Source: Pseudonocardiales bacterium (GTDB lineage: Bacteria; Actinomycetota; Actinomycetes; Mycobacteriales; Jatrophihabitantaceae). Taken from it: 34,398 nt of DNA. Positions 1 to 7,834 of the stretch are shown here, in pieces; position 1 is the stretch's first letter; every line of letters begins with the position of its first letter. The stretch is taken from positions 1 to 34,398 of the forward strand of contig JAVEES010000107.1 in assembly GCA_030840285.1 (NCBI GenBank). The letters are read 5' to 3'. The notes under the pieces are model-generated. The model saw nothing but the letters and a program-made list of their open reading frames with translations. It did no database searches and was not told the DNA's origin. The translations under genes and the position numbers were made by a program.

Positions 1-456
1 CTCGCTCCACAACGACGAATACGGGATGCCCGCCTTCGTCATGCTGGCGGTGAGATTCAGCAGTCCCACCAAACCTGGGAATTCGCCGCTCCAGTTCGCC
101 ACGACCAGAATCGGTCCGCGGTGGCTGCGCAATCCGCTGAGCACATGATGGCTGTACTGCCACACGCCCTCGACGACGATCAGCGGCGCGTCGACGGGCA
201 GCGTCTTGAAGACCTCGATGCCCGCTCGCTGGCTGTCGATGAAGCCGTGACCCTTGGCCGCGTCGAACGGGTGACCACGTTCCACCCGCCAGCCCAGCTT
301 CTCCACGGCAGCGGTCAGATCCGCCTCGAGCTTTTCCTGGATGGGCCAACCAGCGACGTTGGCGCTCAGGCGCAGGTCACCGCTGGCAACCGTGTAGACG
401 ACGCCGGCTTCCGCCGCTGGCGGCTTGACGAGCTGCGGCATGGCGTAGGGAGTCAT
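1..456 (-). CDS. L-fucose/L-arabinose isomerase-like protein (partial, C-terminus outside window)
   Basis: The reverse-strand frame stays open from ATG 456-454 to the window edge, giving 152 codons. AAGGAG lies a few bases upstream of the ATG. The product begins [13 protein letters not shown] and contains [20 protein letters not shown], then [25 protein letters not shown] and [18 protein letters not shown]. These resemble the N-terminal half of the fucose-isomerase-like family (COG2407), which act on or bind aldoses/ketoses. No catalytic metal-site residues can be judged because the C-terminal half is missing. It lies 15 bp downstream of the FGGY kinase on the same strand, so the two are probably cotranscribed and act on the same sugar (isomerise, then phosphorylate). 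The family call is from remembered sequence character; the substrate is unknown. Confidence 0.72.
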   Translation of the reverse strand, partial: MTPYAMPQLVKPPAAEAGVVYTVASGDLRLSANVAGWPIQEKLEADLTAAVEKLGWRVERGHPFDAAKGHGFIDSQRAGIEVFKTLPVDAPLIVVEGVWQYSHHVLSGLRSHRGPILVVANWSGEFPGLVGLLNLTASMTKAGIPYSSLWSE

Positions 457-471
457 CGAAAGCTCCTTCAT

Positions 472-1968
472 TCAAAGGGATGTGAACGGTTGGTTTTCTT
501 GCCACTCAGCCAGCACATGAGTCAGCTCCGCCGAGTTCAGGTACAGCTGGCGATACAGCGAATACAGGTGGTCATAGACCGGGCGGGCATCCTCGCTGGG
601 CGTGATGATCTCCTTCACCGGATTCCAGAGATCGATATCTGCCTCGCCCACGAGTTGGGCGGCCAACAGCGCGCCGCCGTAGCTTGCTCCGATGGAATAG
701 GTGCGAAGCTCCTGCTGCTGCCCGGTGATATCGGAGACGATCTGGGTCCACAACGAACCCTGGGCGCCTCCGCCGACCGCCACCACCCGCCGGATATCGC
801 CGCCTGCCGCGATCATCGCCTCGATGTTGTGACGGACGCCGAAGCCGGTGGCTTCCAGCGCGGAACGGTAGAGGTCACCGCGCCCGTGCGACAGCGTGAG
901 TCCGGCGATCATTCCGCGGGCCTGCGGATCCATGATCGGTGACCGCTCTCCGGCGAAGTAGGGAAGCATCAGCAGCCCTCGAGCACCGATGCCGGAATCG
1001 CGGGCCAGTCCGAGCAGTTCGGAATAGTCCGGCGAGCCGAACAATTCTCGCAGCCAGCTTGTGATGGCTCCGGAGGTCGCCATGCCACCGGCAAGGTTGC
1101 GGGTCTCGGGCAGCGCGCCGACCGTCCCCCACAACACCGGACTGGTAAGGCGATCAGGGATCGTGTGAACCAGGAACATCGTCGTGCCATACATCAGCAT
1201 CAGGTCGCCGACCCGGTGCGCGCCGACGCTGAGCGCCTCGGCCCACGCATCGATGGTTCCGGTGATAACCGGAATACCGACCGGCAGCCCGGTAGCGGCC
1301 GCGGCGGCGGCGGTCACACTGCCGGCCGCCTCACCAGCCCAGCGCAACGGCGGCAGTTCGAGTTGCGGGGCGACAAGGTCAACCCATGGCTGGTACCAGG
1401 TGCGCGAGATGGTGTCATAGAGCGGTGTGCACTGGCTCGCCGAGTGTTGGTCGAGAACGTAGTCACCGGTCAGCTTGCGAACGAGCCACGAGCTCGGCAT
1501 GTACAGCCGCCGCGCCTTGGCGAAGATCTCCGGCTCGTTGTCGGCGACCCAGGCAACCTTGGCGCCCGCGGCCTGGGTGGTGAGGGCGGATCCGCAGCGC
1601 TCGAGAACATTCGTGGCGCCGAGTTCCTTGTCCAGGCGAGCAAGCTGAGCAACCGAGCGGGTATCCACTCCGTAGAGGATCGCCGGACGAAGCGGAACGT
1701 CATCGCCGTCGGTGAGCAGGACGCACGGGCCCATTCCGCTGACGCCGACCGCCACGACCTGCGCGTCAGCGGTTGCCAACAACTCCCGGGTGATAGCGAC
1801 GAATTCGCTCCACCACAGGTTGCCGTCCATCTCGACCATGCCGGGTCCTGGCCGGTCGACGGAATGCTCTCGGACGGCAGAACGAAGCACGTTGCCGTCC
1901 ACCCCGACGAGGACGCCCTTGCTGCTTGACGTGCCGATGTCGACACCGATGACGGCCCTGCGAGGCAT
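472..1968 (-). CDS. FGGY-family carbohydrate kinase
   Basis: A 498-residue protein, the usual length for FGGY sugar kinases, which transfer phosphate from ATP to ketoses, polyols or sugar acids in the cytoplasm. It opens with the nucleotide-binding signature VIGVDIGTSSSKGVLV (residues 6-21). The expected catalytic Asp is D240 in TGTIDAWAEAL, and a C-terminal ATP-site region VVAVGGGAQGSLW is present. The start is fixed by the conserved N-terminus; there is no convincing Shine-Dalgarno. A TTGACC-N17-CACACT promoter ends 8 bp before the ATG, so the mRNA may be leaderless. A perfect palindromic operator sits in the promoter spacer. The gene is followed after 15 bp by the isomerase-like gene and separated from the M24 gene upstream by a strong hairpin. 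It differs from the XylB-like kinase at 6.2-7.8 kb, so the cluster carries two distinct FGGY kinases. Substrate not determinable. Confidence 0.9.
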   Translation of the reverse strand: MPRRAVIGVDIGTSSSKGVLVGVDGNVLRSAVREHSVDRPGPGMVEMDGNLWWSEFVAITRELLATADAQVVAVGVSGMGPCVLLTDGDDVPLRPAILYGVDTRSVAQLARLDKELGATNVLERCGSALTTQAAGAKVAWVADNEPEIFAKARRLYMPSSWLVRKLTGDYVLDQHSASQCTPLYDTISRTWYQPWVDLVAPQLELPPLRWAGEAAGSVTAAAAAATGLPVGIPVITGTIDAWAEALSVGAHRVGDLMLMYGTTMFLVHTIPDRLTSPVLWGTVGALPETRNLAGGMATSGAITSWLRELFGSPDYSELLGLARDSGIGARGLLMLPYFAGERSPIMDPQARGMIAGLTLSHGRGDLYRSALEATGFGVRHNIEAMIAAGGDIRRVVAVGGGAQGSLWTQIVSDITGQQQELRTYSIGASYGGALLAAQLVGEADIDLWNPVKEIITPSEDARPVYDHLYSLYRQLYLNSAELTHVLAEWQENQPFTSL

Positions 1969-1976
1969 GTTTCGAA

Positions 1977-2005
1977 AGTGTGCCAGAAATCGATTTCACG
2001 GTCAA
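1977..2005 (-). promoter_or_regulatory. Promoter of the FGGY kinase operon, operator in the spacer
   Basis: Read on the minus strand: -35 TTGACC (2005-2000), a 17-bp spacer, -10 CACACT (1982-1977), then 8 bp to the ATG at 1968. The spacing suggests transcription starts at or very near the start codon. The spacer contains the whole GAAATCGATTTC palindrome, so a bound repressor would block RNA polymerase directly. The -10 is a weak match. Confidence 0.5.
1986..1997. promoter_or_regulatory. LacI-type operator, perfect palindrome GAAATCGATTTC
   Basis: A perfect 12-bp palindrome with the ANCGNT centre typical of LacI-family operators. The same word recurs exactly at 16289-16300, with one mismatch at 7839-7850 and two at 18702-18713, each time in a promoter region. 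Probably bound by the LacI-family protein encoded at 18826-19857. Confidence 0.7.
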
Positions 2006-2040
2006 GGATGGGTGGCCGTGCGAGGGTCACCCATCCTTGA
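2002..2040 (-). terminator. Hairpin terminator after the M24 gene
   Basis: Perfect 13-bp inverted repeat: TCAAGGATGGGTG (2002-2014) and CACCCATCCTTGA (2028-2040) around a 13-nt loop. It begins 40 bp past the M24 stop codon. There is no T-run, as is common for actinobacterial terminators. Its far arm overlaps the -35 of the kinase promoter, so it separates the two units. Confidence 0.6.
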
Positions 2041-2079
2041 GCCGGCCCTTGAGCGGGCGACGCGCAGCCTGAAGGCGCT

Positions 2080-3264
2080 TCAGCGTTGAAATACCGCGAC
2101 CGGCAGGTCGGTGAGTCGCTCCACCTGGCCGTTCTGATCGACCAGATATGGGTCTTCATGCCGCGAGCCGTGGAAGGTCGGATGGTGGAACAGGCCGATG
2201 TCCAGCATCATCGAAATTCCGGTCGGAATCTCGTAGTCGCTGACGGCGGTGGCCGTCTTCTCCTCCAGGCACTCGCTCAAGCCGATGCCGTGGCCGACCC
2301 CGTACATGTGGAAGCGATCCAGCCCGACGGTGGCGAGATAGTTCCGTGCCGCAAGGTCGATCTTGTTTGCTGTGTTACCGACGAAGAGCTGCTCGGCGGA
2401 CAAACTCAACGCAACTGCCGCGTGGTTGAGGAATTCCGCCTGCTCGGCCGTCGGGGAGCCGGCCACGACGGTACGGCCAACGGTAGAGGCGTAGCCGCGA
2501 AAACGTGGGCTTGCTCCGATCAGCACCATGTCGCCGCTCTCAATCCGGCGCTCGCTGGCCCTGCCGATGACTGTATTGATACGCGGGCCTGAGCAGACCA
2601 TCGTGTCGAAACCGGTCGAATACGCGCCGAGTGCCTTCATCGTGCTGTCCCCGACGGCGGCCACTTCCAGCTCGGTGATTCCCGGTCGGAGCTCGTCCAG
2701 CATTGCTCGTACGGCCGCGCCTGCGATCGCGCTGGAGCGCCTGAACAGGGCAAGTTCGGCCGGGGACTTCTGATAGCGCAGGACCCGCAGTATTTCGCTC
2801 ACATCGACGGGCTGGGCGCCTAGGTCAGACAGCTCGTTGTAAATGCTGGCCGGGATGCTGTCCAGGGCAGAAATTAGGCCCACGAGCGTAGGTATCTCAC
2901 CCAGCAGATCCCGCAGGACCTCGCCGAGGCTCCAGAACTTCGTGTCACCGTAATCCTGATACGGGATCTCGAAGCTGTTCAGATTGCGCCAGGTGCCCAG
3001 CCGGCCGGAATCGGCGAACATCGCCTCACCCTCTGGGCCGCCCATCGGCACGACCTCGTCCTGGGTGACTGCCAGCAAGCCGCACTCCAAGTGCGGGTCA
3101 TAGCCGGTCAGGTACTGGATATCGCCGGGAAGGTGCGGGCTTGCGTAGGCAATGCCGACGCTGAGTTGCGCAGCGGCAAGGCGTTCGCGAAGCCGTGCCA
3201 CCCGTGTCTCATATTCGGTTGCCGACAACTCCGGCACGCTGTCTAGGGCTAATAGATCTGTCAT
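2080..3264 (-). CDS. M24-fold (creatinase / Xaa-Pro peptidase-like) protein with a degenerate metal site
   Basis: A 394-residue two-domain protein of creatinase/prolidase type, with an N-terminal creatinase domain (about 1-165) and a C-terminal pita-bread domain (about 170-394). Recognisable blocks are EILRVLRYQKSPAELALFRR, GHGIGL (H325) and RHEDPYLV (E370). In true M24 metallopeptidases two Asp ligands lie in LID-G and SDITR-type motifs. Here the equivalents are LIGASP (G250) and YASTVGR (T261), and the usual EPG glutamate is D355 in MLDIG. The dinuclear metal site therefore appears lost, as in creatinase, which is a metal-free amidinohydrolase. I infer hydrolysis of a small C-N bond rather than dipeptide cleavage, but a non-enzymatic role is possible. 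It is divergent from the LacI gene at 3448, its probable local regulator. Confidence 0.82.
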   Translation of the reverse strand: MTDLLALDSVPELSATEYETRVARLRERLAAAQLSVGIAYASPHLPGDIQYLTGYDPHLECGLLAVTQDEVVPMGGPEGEAMFADSGRLGTWRNLNSFEIPYQDYGDTKFWSLGEVLRDLLGEIPTLVGLISALDSIPASIYNELSDLGAQPVDVSEILRVLRYQKSPAELALFRRSSAIAGAAVRAMLDELRPGITELEVAAVGDSTMKALGAYSTGFDTMVCSGPRINTVIGRASERRIESGDMVLIGASPRFRGYASTVGRTVVAGSPTAEQAEFLNHAAVALSLSAEQLFVGNTANKIDLAARNYLATVGLDRFHMYGVGHGIGLSECLEEKTATAVSDYEIPTGISMMLDIGLFHHPTFHGSRHEDPYLVDQNGQVERLTDLPVAVFQR

Positions 3265-3309
3265 TGCAGCCTCCGAGGCTGTGCGGAATCAGCGGTCTGG
3301 TTGCGCGCA

Positions 3310-3338
3310 ATCCTGGTATCGTTCCCACATCGTGTCAA
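3310..3338 (-). promoter_or_regulatory. Promoter of the M24 gene with possible LacI 1 operator
   Basis: Minus strand: -35 TTGACA (3338-3333), 17-bp spacer, -10 CAGGAT (3315-3310), about 45 bp before the ATG at 3264. The word GGGAACGATACC (3326-3315) overlaps the spacer/-10 junction. It has a LacI-type ANCGNT centre and matches its own reverse complement at 8 of 12 positions. It is unlike the GAAATCGATTTC sites, which suggests that the two LacI proteins read different operators. Confidence 0.5.
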
Positions 3339-3447
3339 GACGTGAGCGGTACTTCGGACGGGGACTGGCCTATCCGGGGACGGTTCATGTGGTGGACTTC
3401 ACGGATAACCGAATTCTTGGGCTGTCGCCGTACCGGAGGTCTCTGCG

Positions 3448-4458
3448 ATGACAACGCTGTCCGACGTAGCCAAGCACGCCGGCGTCTCTGTCTCCACAGC
3501 GTCCCGAGTGTTGTCCGGGCAAGGCTATGTCAGCCAGGCAAGCCGGATTCGCGTTGTGGACGCGGCCGAAATGCTCAACTATGCACCGAACCACATGGCT
3601 CGAAGCCTGCGCCTCAACCGCACCCATATCATCGGCCTCGTCGTGGCAGACATTGAGAACTTCTTCTATTCCCAGATCGCGAAGGGTGTCACCTCAGTGG
3701 CCCGCGAACACGGCTATCACGTCGTGCTGGCCAACAGCGAGGAAAACCGAAAGCTCGAATCGCAGCAGATTCAGATGCTGGCCAATCTTAGAGTGGACGG
3801 CTTGATCTTCACCCCCACCGGAGGTAACCGCCGTCAGCTTGAAAGTAGCTTCATCTCCAGCGGGATCCCTGTGATTCAGGTGGACCGGCGGGTGCGGGGG
3901 CTACCGGCCGATGCCGTGCTGGCCGACAACGTGGGCGGCGCTCAGCAGGCGGTCGAGGCGCTGCTGGACGCAGGACATACCCGGATCGGGATTCTCGCCG
4001 GTTCGCAGCTTGTGACGACCGGCAAAGCGCGGTTGGCGGGCTATCGTCGGGCACTCGAAGCGCGCGGGATCGCATTCGACGAATCGCTCGTCGGTCGCGG
4101 CTTGTTCACCCGAGACTCGGCTCTCAAAGATGCGCATGACATTCTCTGCCAGCGCCCTCGTCCCACAGCCTTGTTCGCTGCGAACAACATCCTGGCCGAA
4201 GGGGCCGCTCGAGCACTGGTCGAACTAAGGCTGGTTGCTCCGAAGGACATCTCCATCGTCGCCTTCGATGATGCGCCGTGGATGTCGGCGATCGCCCATC
4301 CCTTGACCACCGTGGACCAGCCCGCCAGAGAGGCAGGACGGGTGGCCGCCACGCTGTTGCTGGACAGGCTTAGCGGTGGCCAAGGGGCCGAACCACAAAC
4401 TGTCGTTCTGAGCCCGCGCCTGATCAGCCGAAATTCGGTTGGACCGCCTCGTCGTTGA
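3448..4458 (+). CDS. LacI-family transcriptional regulator 1
   Basis: A 336-residue repressor-type protein. The N-terminal helix-turn-helix and hinge helix are clear (TLSDVAKHAGVSVSTASRVL, residues 3-22). A periplasmic-binding-protein-like effector domain follows, starting IIGLVVADIENFFYSQIAKG and ending IVAFDDAPWMSAIAHPLTTV, a standard LacI-family C-terminal block. GGAGG at 3434-3438 sets the ATG. It is divergent from the M24 gene over 183 bp and convergent with the epimerase gene, with their 3' ends overlapping by 35 bp. The recognition helix reads V-S-T-A-S-R, unlike P-A-T-V-S-R in the second LacI protein, so it probably binds a different operator. Effector unknown, presumably a sugar or sugar conjugate. 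Confidence 0.9.
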   Translation: MTTLSDVAKHAGVSVSTASRVLSGQGYVSQASRIRVVDAAEMLNYAPNHMARSLRLNRTHIIGLVVADIENFFYSQIAKGVTSVAREHGYHVVLANSEENRKLESQQIQMLANLRVDGLIFTPTGGNRRQLESSFISSGIPVIQVDRRVRGLPADAVLADNVGGAQQAVEALLDAGHTRIGILAGSQLVTTGKARLAGYRRALEARGIAFDESLVGRGLFTRDSALKDAHDILCQRPRPTALFAANNILAEGAARALVELRLVAPKDISIVAFDDAPWMSAIAHPLTTVDQPAREAGRVAATLLLDRLSGGQGAEPQTVVLSPRLISRNSVGPPRR

Positions 4459-5104
4459 CGTCCCGCGCCGCCGCACGCAGCGCAGCGAGTGCTGCCGAAG
4501 GATCGGGTTGATTCACCAACGCACGGCCGACCACGAAATGTCGCGCCCCCGCCTGAGCCAACGGGCCGATGTTCGAACTGCTGAGGTCGCCGTCTACTTG
4601 GATCTCCAATCGGGTCCCGAAGACCGCCCGGGCACGCCGGACCCGTTCGGCCATCATCTCAAGCATGCGCTCGCCGGCCAGATCCGGTTCGGTGGTGAGA
4701 AGATTGATGAAGTCCAGGCCTTCGGTCAAATAGCCGAGTGCTGCCAGTTCGCTGACCGGATTCAGAGCCATTCCGGCAGTTACGCCAAGGTTTCGGGCGA
4801 CGCTGGCGACTCGCGCCGGATACCTGGTCGACTCACAATGAAATGCGACCCTGCTGGCGCCCGCATCCGCTGCGGCACGAAGTTGTTCCTCCGGTGTGGA
4901 CACCATGAGATGCGCCTCGACGGGAATGTGCACGACGTCGGTGAGCGCCCTGATGGTCCGATGGCCGAAGGTCAGATCCGGCACGAAGACGCCATCGGCG
5001 ACGTCGACGTGAATGCCGTCCGCGCCAGCCTCCTGCAATGACACGGCGACATCCGCCAGCCGACCGAGATCGGCGCTCGTTATCGATGCCCAGATGGTGT
5101 TCAT
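4424..5104 (-). CDS. Ribulose-phosphate 3-epimerase family protein (SgcE-like)
   Basis: A 226-residue TIM-barrel protein matching the D-ribulose-5-phosphate 3-epimerase family in length and motifs. Residues at catalytic positions are present: H32 and D34 in IHVDVADGVFVPDLTFG, H65 in EAHLM, and D171 in EIQVDGDL, plus a phosphate-binding VVGRALV near the C-terminus. The N-terminus WASITSADL replaces the usual APSILSADF. Sequence drift from the housekeeping enzyme suggests a pathway-specific epimerase that interconverts ketopentose or ketohexose phosphates (as in SgcE or AlsE). It overlaps the M42 gene by 4 bp (TCAT at 5101-5104, ATGA on the coding strand), so translation is coupled. It is the last gene of the xylB-M42-epimerase operon, and its 3' end overlaps the LacI 1 gene. 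Confidence 0.87.
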   Translation of the reverse strand: MNTIWASITSADLGRLADVAVSLQEAGADGIHVDVADGVFVPDLTFGHRTIRALTDVVHIPVEAHLMVSTPEEQLRAAADAGASRVAFHCESTRYPARVASVARNLGVTAGMALNPVSELAALGYLTEGLDFINLLTTEPDLAGERMLEMMAERVRRARAVFGTRLEIQVDGDLSSSNIGPLAQAGARHFVVGRALVNQPDPSAALAALRAAARDVNDEAVQPNFG

Positions 5105-6231
5105 GGCGGCGGAGCCGGCTGGTTGATGCCACGTCCCAGATCGAGCGACGCGGCATCGGATACCAGTGCATGCAACAGCCTGATGGTGGCCGAGAGATCG
5201 GAAAGCTGGCCGGTTTCGACGGGACTGTGGGTATAGCGAACCGGTATTCCCAAGCCGACAGCGGCAATTCCCTCGGCACTGGCCATCGGCAGGAACGCCG
5301 CGTCCGTGATGAGTCCGATGATCGCCTCGTACTGAAGATCGACGCCGGCAGTTGCCGCCGCGGACTCCACCGCCGTTACCAGCGCCGGATGCGGGATCAG
5401 GCCACCCAGCGTTCCCCGGCCGTGGAAGGAAAGTCGCGAAAGGACGACTCCGCCACCTAGGCGGACTGGCGAAACGCCTGCTAGATCAGGCGTATCTGTC
5501 GCCGGCGAGACGTCGACGTTGATGACTATATCGGGGTTGAAACGCTCAGCCAGGGCGAGCGTGCCACGGACGTGAAACTCCTCCTGGGTGCTGAAGGCAA
5601 TCGCCACCGGACCGATCGCGGGATCCGCCGTCAGCCTGTCCACCAGCGCCAACAGGGCCGCGACACCGAATCGATCGTCCAAGGAGGTGGTCGCGACCCG
5701 GTCGCTGGCAAGCAGTTGCCAGGTGAAGCCGTAAGCGCAGGGGTCGCCCACCCTGATACCGAGCTGGGCGACCTCGCTGGGGTTGCGTGCTCCGACGTCG
5801 AGGTACAACTCGGTGACGGGCTGACCTCGGTATTTCTCCTCCGGCGGTGTTAGGTGATGGCTCTTGACACCCACCACCGCGGGAACATCGCCGTTGCGGG
5901 TCATCACTGTGATCTGCATCCCGGGTAGAACCCGTTCAGGGACGCCTCCCAATCGCTGAACTCGGAGATAGCCAGTTGGTTCGATCGAGGCAACCACCAG
6001 ACCCAATTGGTCCAGATGAGCCGTGACGAGCACCCTGTTTCCGTCACCGGTTCCCAGGCTGACCGCCACCTGGCCGAGCCGGTCGGTCACCGGATCGAGA
6101 CCACGACTGATCAGATGTCTCGTGATAAGCGCCGAAAGTCGATCCTCGTGACCCGACGGTGCCGGGACGGCACACAGATCATGAAGCACACCACCGAGAT
6201 CGTCCTCGAGGTTGTCCGGCCAGCTGGTCAT
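5101..6231 (-). CDS. M42-family metallopeptidase-like protein (SgcX/FrvX-like)
   Basis: A 376-residue protein starting at ATG 6231, which overlaps the xylulokinase stop as ATGA; a longer in-frame extension upstream lacks family character. Zinc-site residues of the M42 clan MH fold can all be placed: H72 and D74 in VTAHLDQLG, D185 or D186 in TSLDDRFG, catalytic E217 and E218 in STQEEFH, D240 in INVDVSP, and H335 in YTHSPVE. M42 enzymes are cytoplasmic aminopeptidases, often mis-annotated as endoglucanases. In sugar operons (E. coli sgcX, frvX) their real substrate is unknown. Tight coupling between a xylulokinase and an epimerase argues for a role in sugar-conjugate catabolism, for example hydrolysis of an aminoacyl or amide group on the sugar. 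That role is inference. Confidence 0.87.
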   Translation of the reverse strand: MTSWPDNLEDDLGGVLHDLCAVPAPSGHEDRLSALITRHLISRGLDPVTDRLGQVAVSLGTGDGNRVLVTAHLDQLGLVVASIEPTGYLRVQRLGGVPERVLPGMQITVMTRNGDVPAVVGVKSHHLTPPEEKYRGQPVTELYLDVGARNPSEVAQLGIRVGDPCAYGFTWQLLASDRVATTSLDDRFGVAALLALVDRLTADPAIGPVAIAFSTQEEFHVRGTLALAERFNPDIVINVDVSPATDTPDLAGVSPVRLGGGVVLSRLSFHGRGTLGGLIPHPALVTAVESAAATAGVDLQYEAIIGLITDAAFLPMASAEGIAAVGLGIPVRYTHSPVETGQLSDLSATIRLLHALVSDAASLDLGRGINQPAPPP

Positions 6232-7760
6232 GTATGTGATCCCTCTTCCGGCTCGGCGCCGGAACCCTCGTCGGCAGGCGGACTGTCCAGCTGGCTGCTC
6301 ACGGTGCTCACCGTGGCATAGCGCGCGTTTCGCTGTGCGGCGTACTCGCGGTCTCCACTCTGCGGGTCGGCTACCACTTCGAGCTTGGGAGCCCACGCCG
6401 AGGCGATCTCACCGACGGGCGCGCCGAGCAGGACCGCGGCGGCCTGGACTGCAGCTCCGCGCGCTGACATCGCGTCCCCTTCGGTAGCGGGTACGTGCAC
6501 GGATTGGCCGGACAACGAGGCGAGCAGCTGGCGATAGGCCGCCGATCTTGCGGCTCCACCCGTCACGAGAAGCCTTCCGTTCATGGGCATTCCGGTGTCG
6601 GCGAGGGCCTGACGCCCCTGCAACAGCCCCAGTACGACGCCTTCGACCACTGACAGCGCAAACTCCTCGCGGGTCGTTGCGGAGCCGAGATCGGCCAGCA
6701 CGCCATGGGCGAAGGGCCGGTTCGGCGTGCGCTCGCCGTCGAGGTAGGGCACCAGAATCGGACGCCGGTCATCGTGGCGGTCGGCCGCAAGTGCGAGCAC
6801 AGCGAACGTGTCGTGGTCCACGCCCAGCAACCGCGCGAAGGTATCGCTCACCTTCGCCGCGTTGAGGGTGATGACCACCGGCTGGAACGCGCCGGACGCG
6901 CTGGCCGTACCGTTCACCAGGCCCGCCGAGTTGCTGACCTGACTCGTGCTGAGGCCGGTCACGACGCCAGAGGTTCCCAGTGAAAACAGCATGTCGCCCG
7001 GCTCGATGCCAAGGCCGAGTGCCGCCGCGGACTGGTCGCCGGTGCCCGGCCCGACGATCGTGTCGGCGGTGAGTCCGAGCGCCTGCGCGCGGTCGGTGCA
7101 TGCCAAGCCGGCAGCCGTCTGCGGGCCCCGCACCTCCGGTAGTTGGTTGACCCAATCCCGGTGTGGGTCGATGTGGGCGAGCAGATCCTCACACCAGCGG
7201 TTTTCCACGGGATCGAAGTAGCCAGTGCCGGAGGCATCGGCCCGATCGGTGACCGGCACGCCCGTCAACTGCATCGTCAACCAGTCGTGGGGCAGAAGTG
7301 CCATCGTCATCCGTTGGAACGCCGCGGGCTCATGTTCGGCGAGCCAGGCCAGTTTCGTCACCGTGAATGCCGCCGTCGGAACGGAGCCTGTCCGACGAAT
7401 CCACTCCGCTGGACCTAGCTGGCGAACGAGCTTTGCCGCTTGCGGCGCGGAGGTCGTGTCGTTCCACAACTTCACCGGTCGAAGCACTTCGGCATCGGGA
7501 CCAAGAGCGACCAGTCCGTGGTGCTGCGCGTCGATCGAGATTGCCGAGATCGCCGAAGGGGTACACCGCGCCCGAGCACAAGCACTCGTCAGCGCCTGGG
7601 TAAACGCCTCCCACCAGCTCTCGGGATGTTGCTCGCTGATCGGTGGCGTCGTACTCGGATGCGGGGCGCTTGCCACGGCCAGCCTCGCTCCGCTGTCCAC
7701 GTCATGCAGCACAACCGTGCAGGACTGGGTTGAGGAGTCGACCCCCGCGACCAGACCCAT
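6228..7760 (-). CDS. xylB: Xylulokinase-like FGGY kinase (XylB family)
   Basis: A 510-residue FGGY kinase of the XylB subgroup. It opens VAGVDSSTQSCTVVLHD, has IDAQHHGLVAL where xylulokinases carry their sugar-contacting Q-x-H-G segment, and catalytic D242 in GPGTGDQSAAALGLG. The C-terminal ATP site is LLVTGGAARSAAYRQLL. XylB phosphorylates D-xylulose to D-xylulose 5-phosphate, which the downstream epimerase could convert to ribulose 5-phosphate, so these two genes alone make a coherent pentose route. AGGAGCG precedes the ATG at 7760. It is the first gene of a three-gene operon with 4-bp overlaps (xylB > M42 > epimerase). It is transcribed from a TTGACA-N17-TGGAAT promoter whose spacer holds the shared operator. 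The exact ketose specificity is not provable from sequence. Confidence 0.88.
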   Translation of the reverse strand: MGLVAGVDSSTQSCTVVLHDVDSGARLAVASAPHPSTTPPISEQHPESWWEAFTQALTSACARARCTPSAISAISIDAQHHGLVALGPDAEVLRPVKLWNDTTSAPQAAKLVRQLGPAEWIRRTGSVPTAAFTVTKLAWLAEHEPAAFQRMTMALLPHDWLTMQLTGVPVTDRADASGTGYFDPVENRWCEDLLAHIDPHRDWVNQLPEVRGPQTAAGLACTDRAQALGLTADTIVGPGTGDQSAAALGLGIEPGDMLFSLGTSGVVTGLSTSQVSNSAGLVNGTASASGAFQPVVITLNAAKVSDTFARLLGVDHDTFAVLALAADRHDDRRPILVPYLDGERTPNRPFAHGVLADLGSATTREEFALSVVEGVVLGLLQGRQALADTGMPMNGRLLVTGGAARSAAYRQLLASLSGQSVHVPATEGDAMSARGAAVQAAAVLLGAPVGEIASAWAPKLEVVADPQSGDREYAAQRNARYATVSTVSSQLDSPPADEGSGAEPEEGSHT

Positions 7761-7804
7761 CGGGACGCTCCTGTCTGCATCAGCTTCAGCGGGTCACGAG
7801 GACG

Positions 7805-7834
7805 TTGACACTGTCCGCTCTATGCCCCTACCAT
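7805..7834 (+). promoter_or_regulatory. Promoter of the amidase gene
   Basis: -35 TTGACA (7805-7810), an 18-bp spacer and -10 TACCAT (7829-7834), about 100 bp before the amidase ATG. The shared operator (7839-7850) lies directly downstream at the predicted start point. The -10 elements of this and the divergent xylB promoter touch (7829-7834 and 7838-7833), so the two promoters are back-to-back. Confidence 0.5.

Noticed and set aside
121-942. 273-codon forward frame at the left edge
   Set aside because: It spans the end of the FGGY kinase and the isomerase-like gene on the opposite strand, both with clear family motifs; it has no ribosome site or family character.
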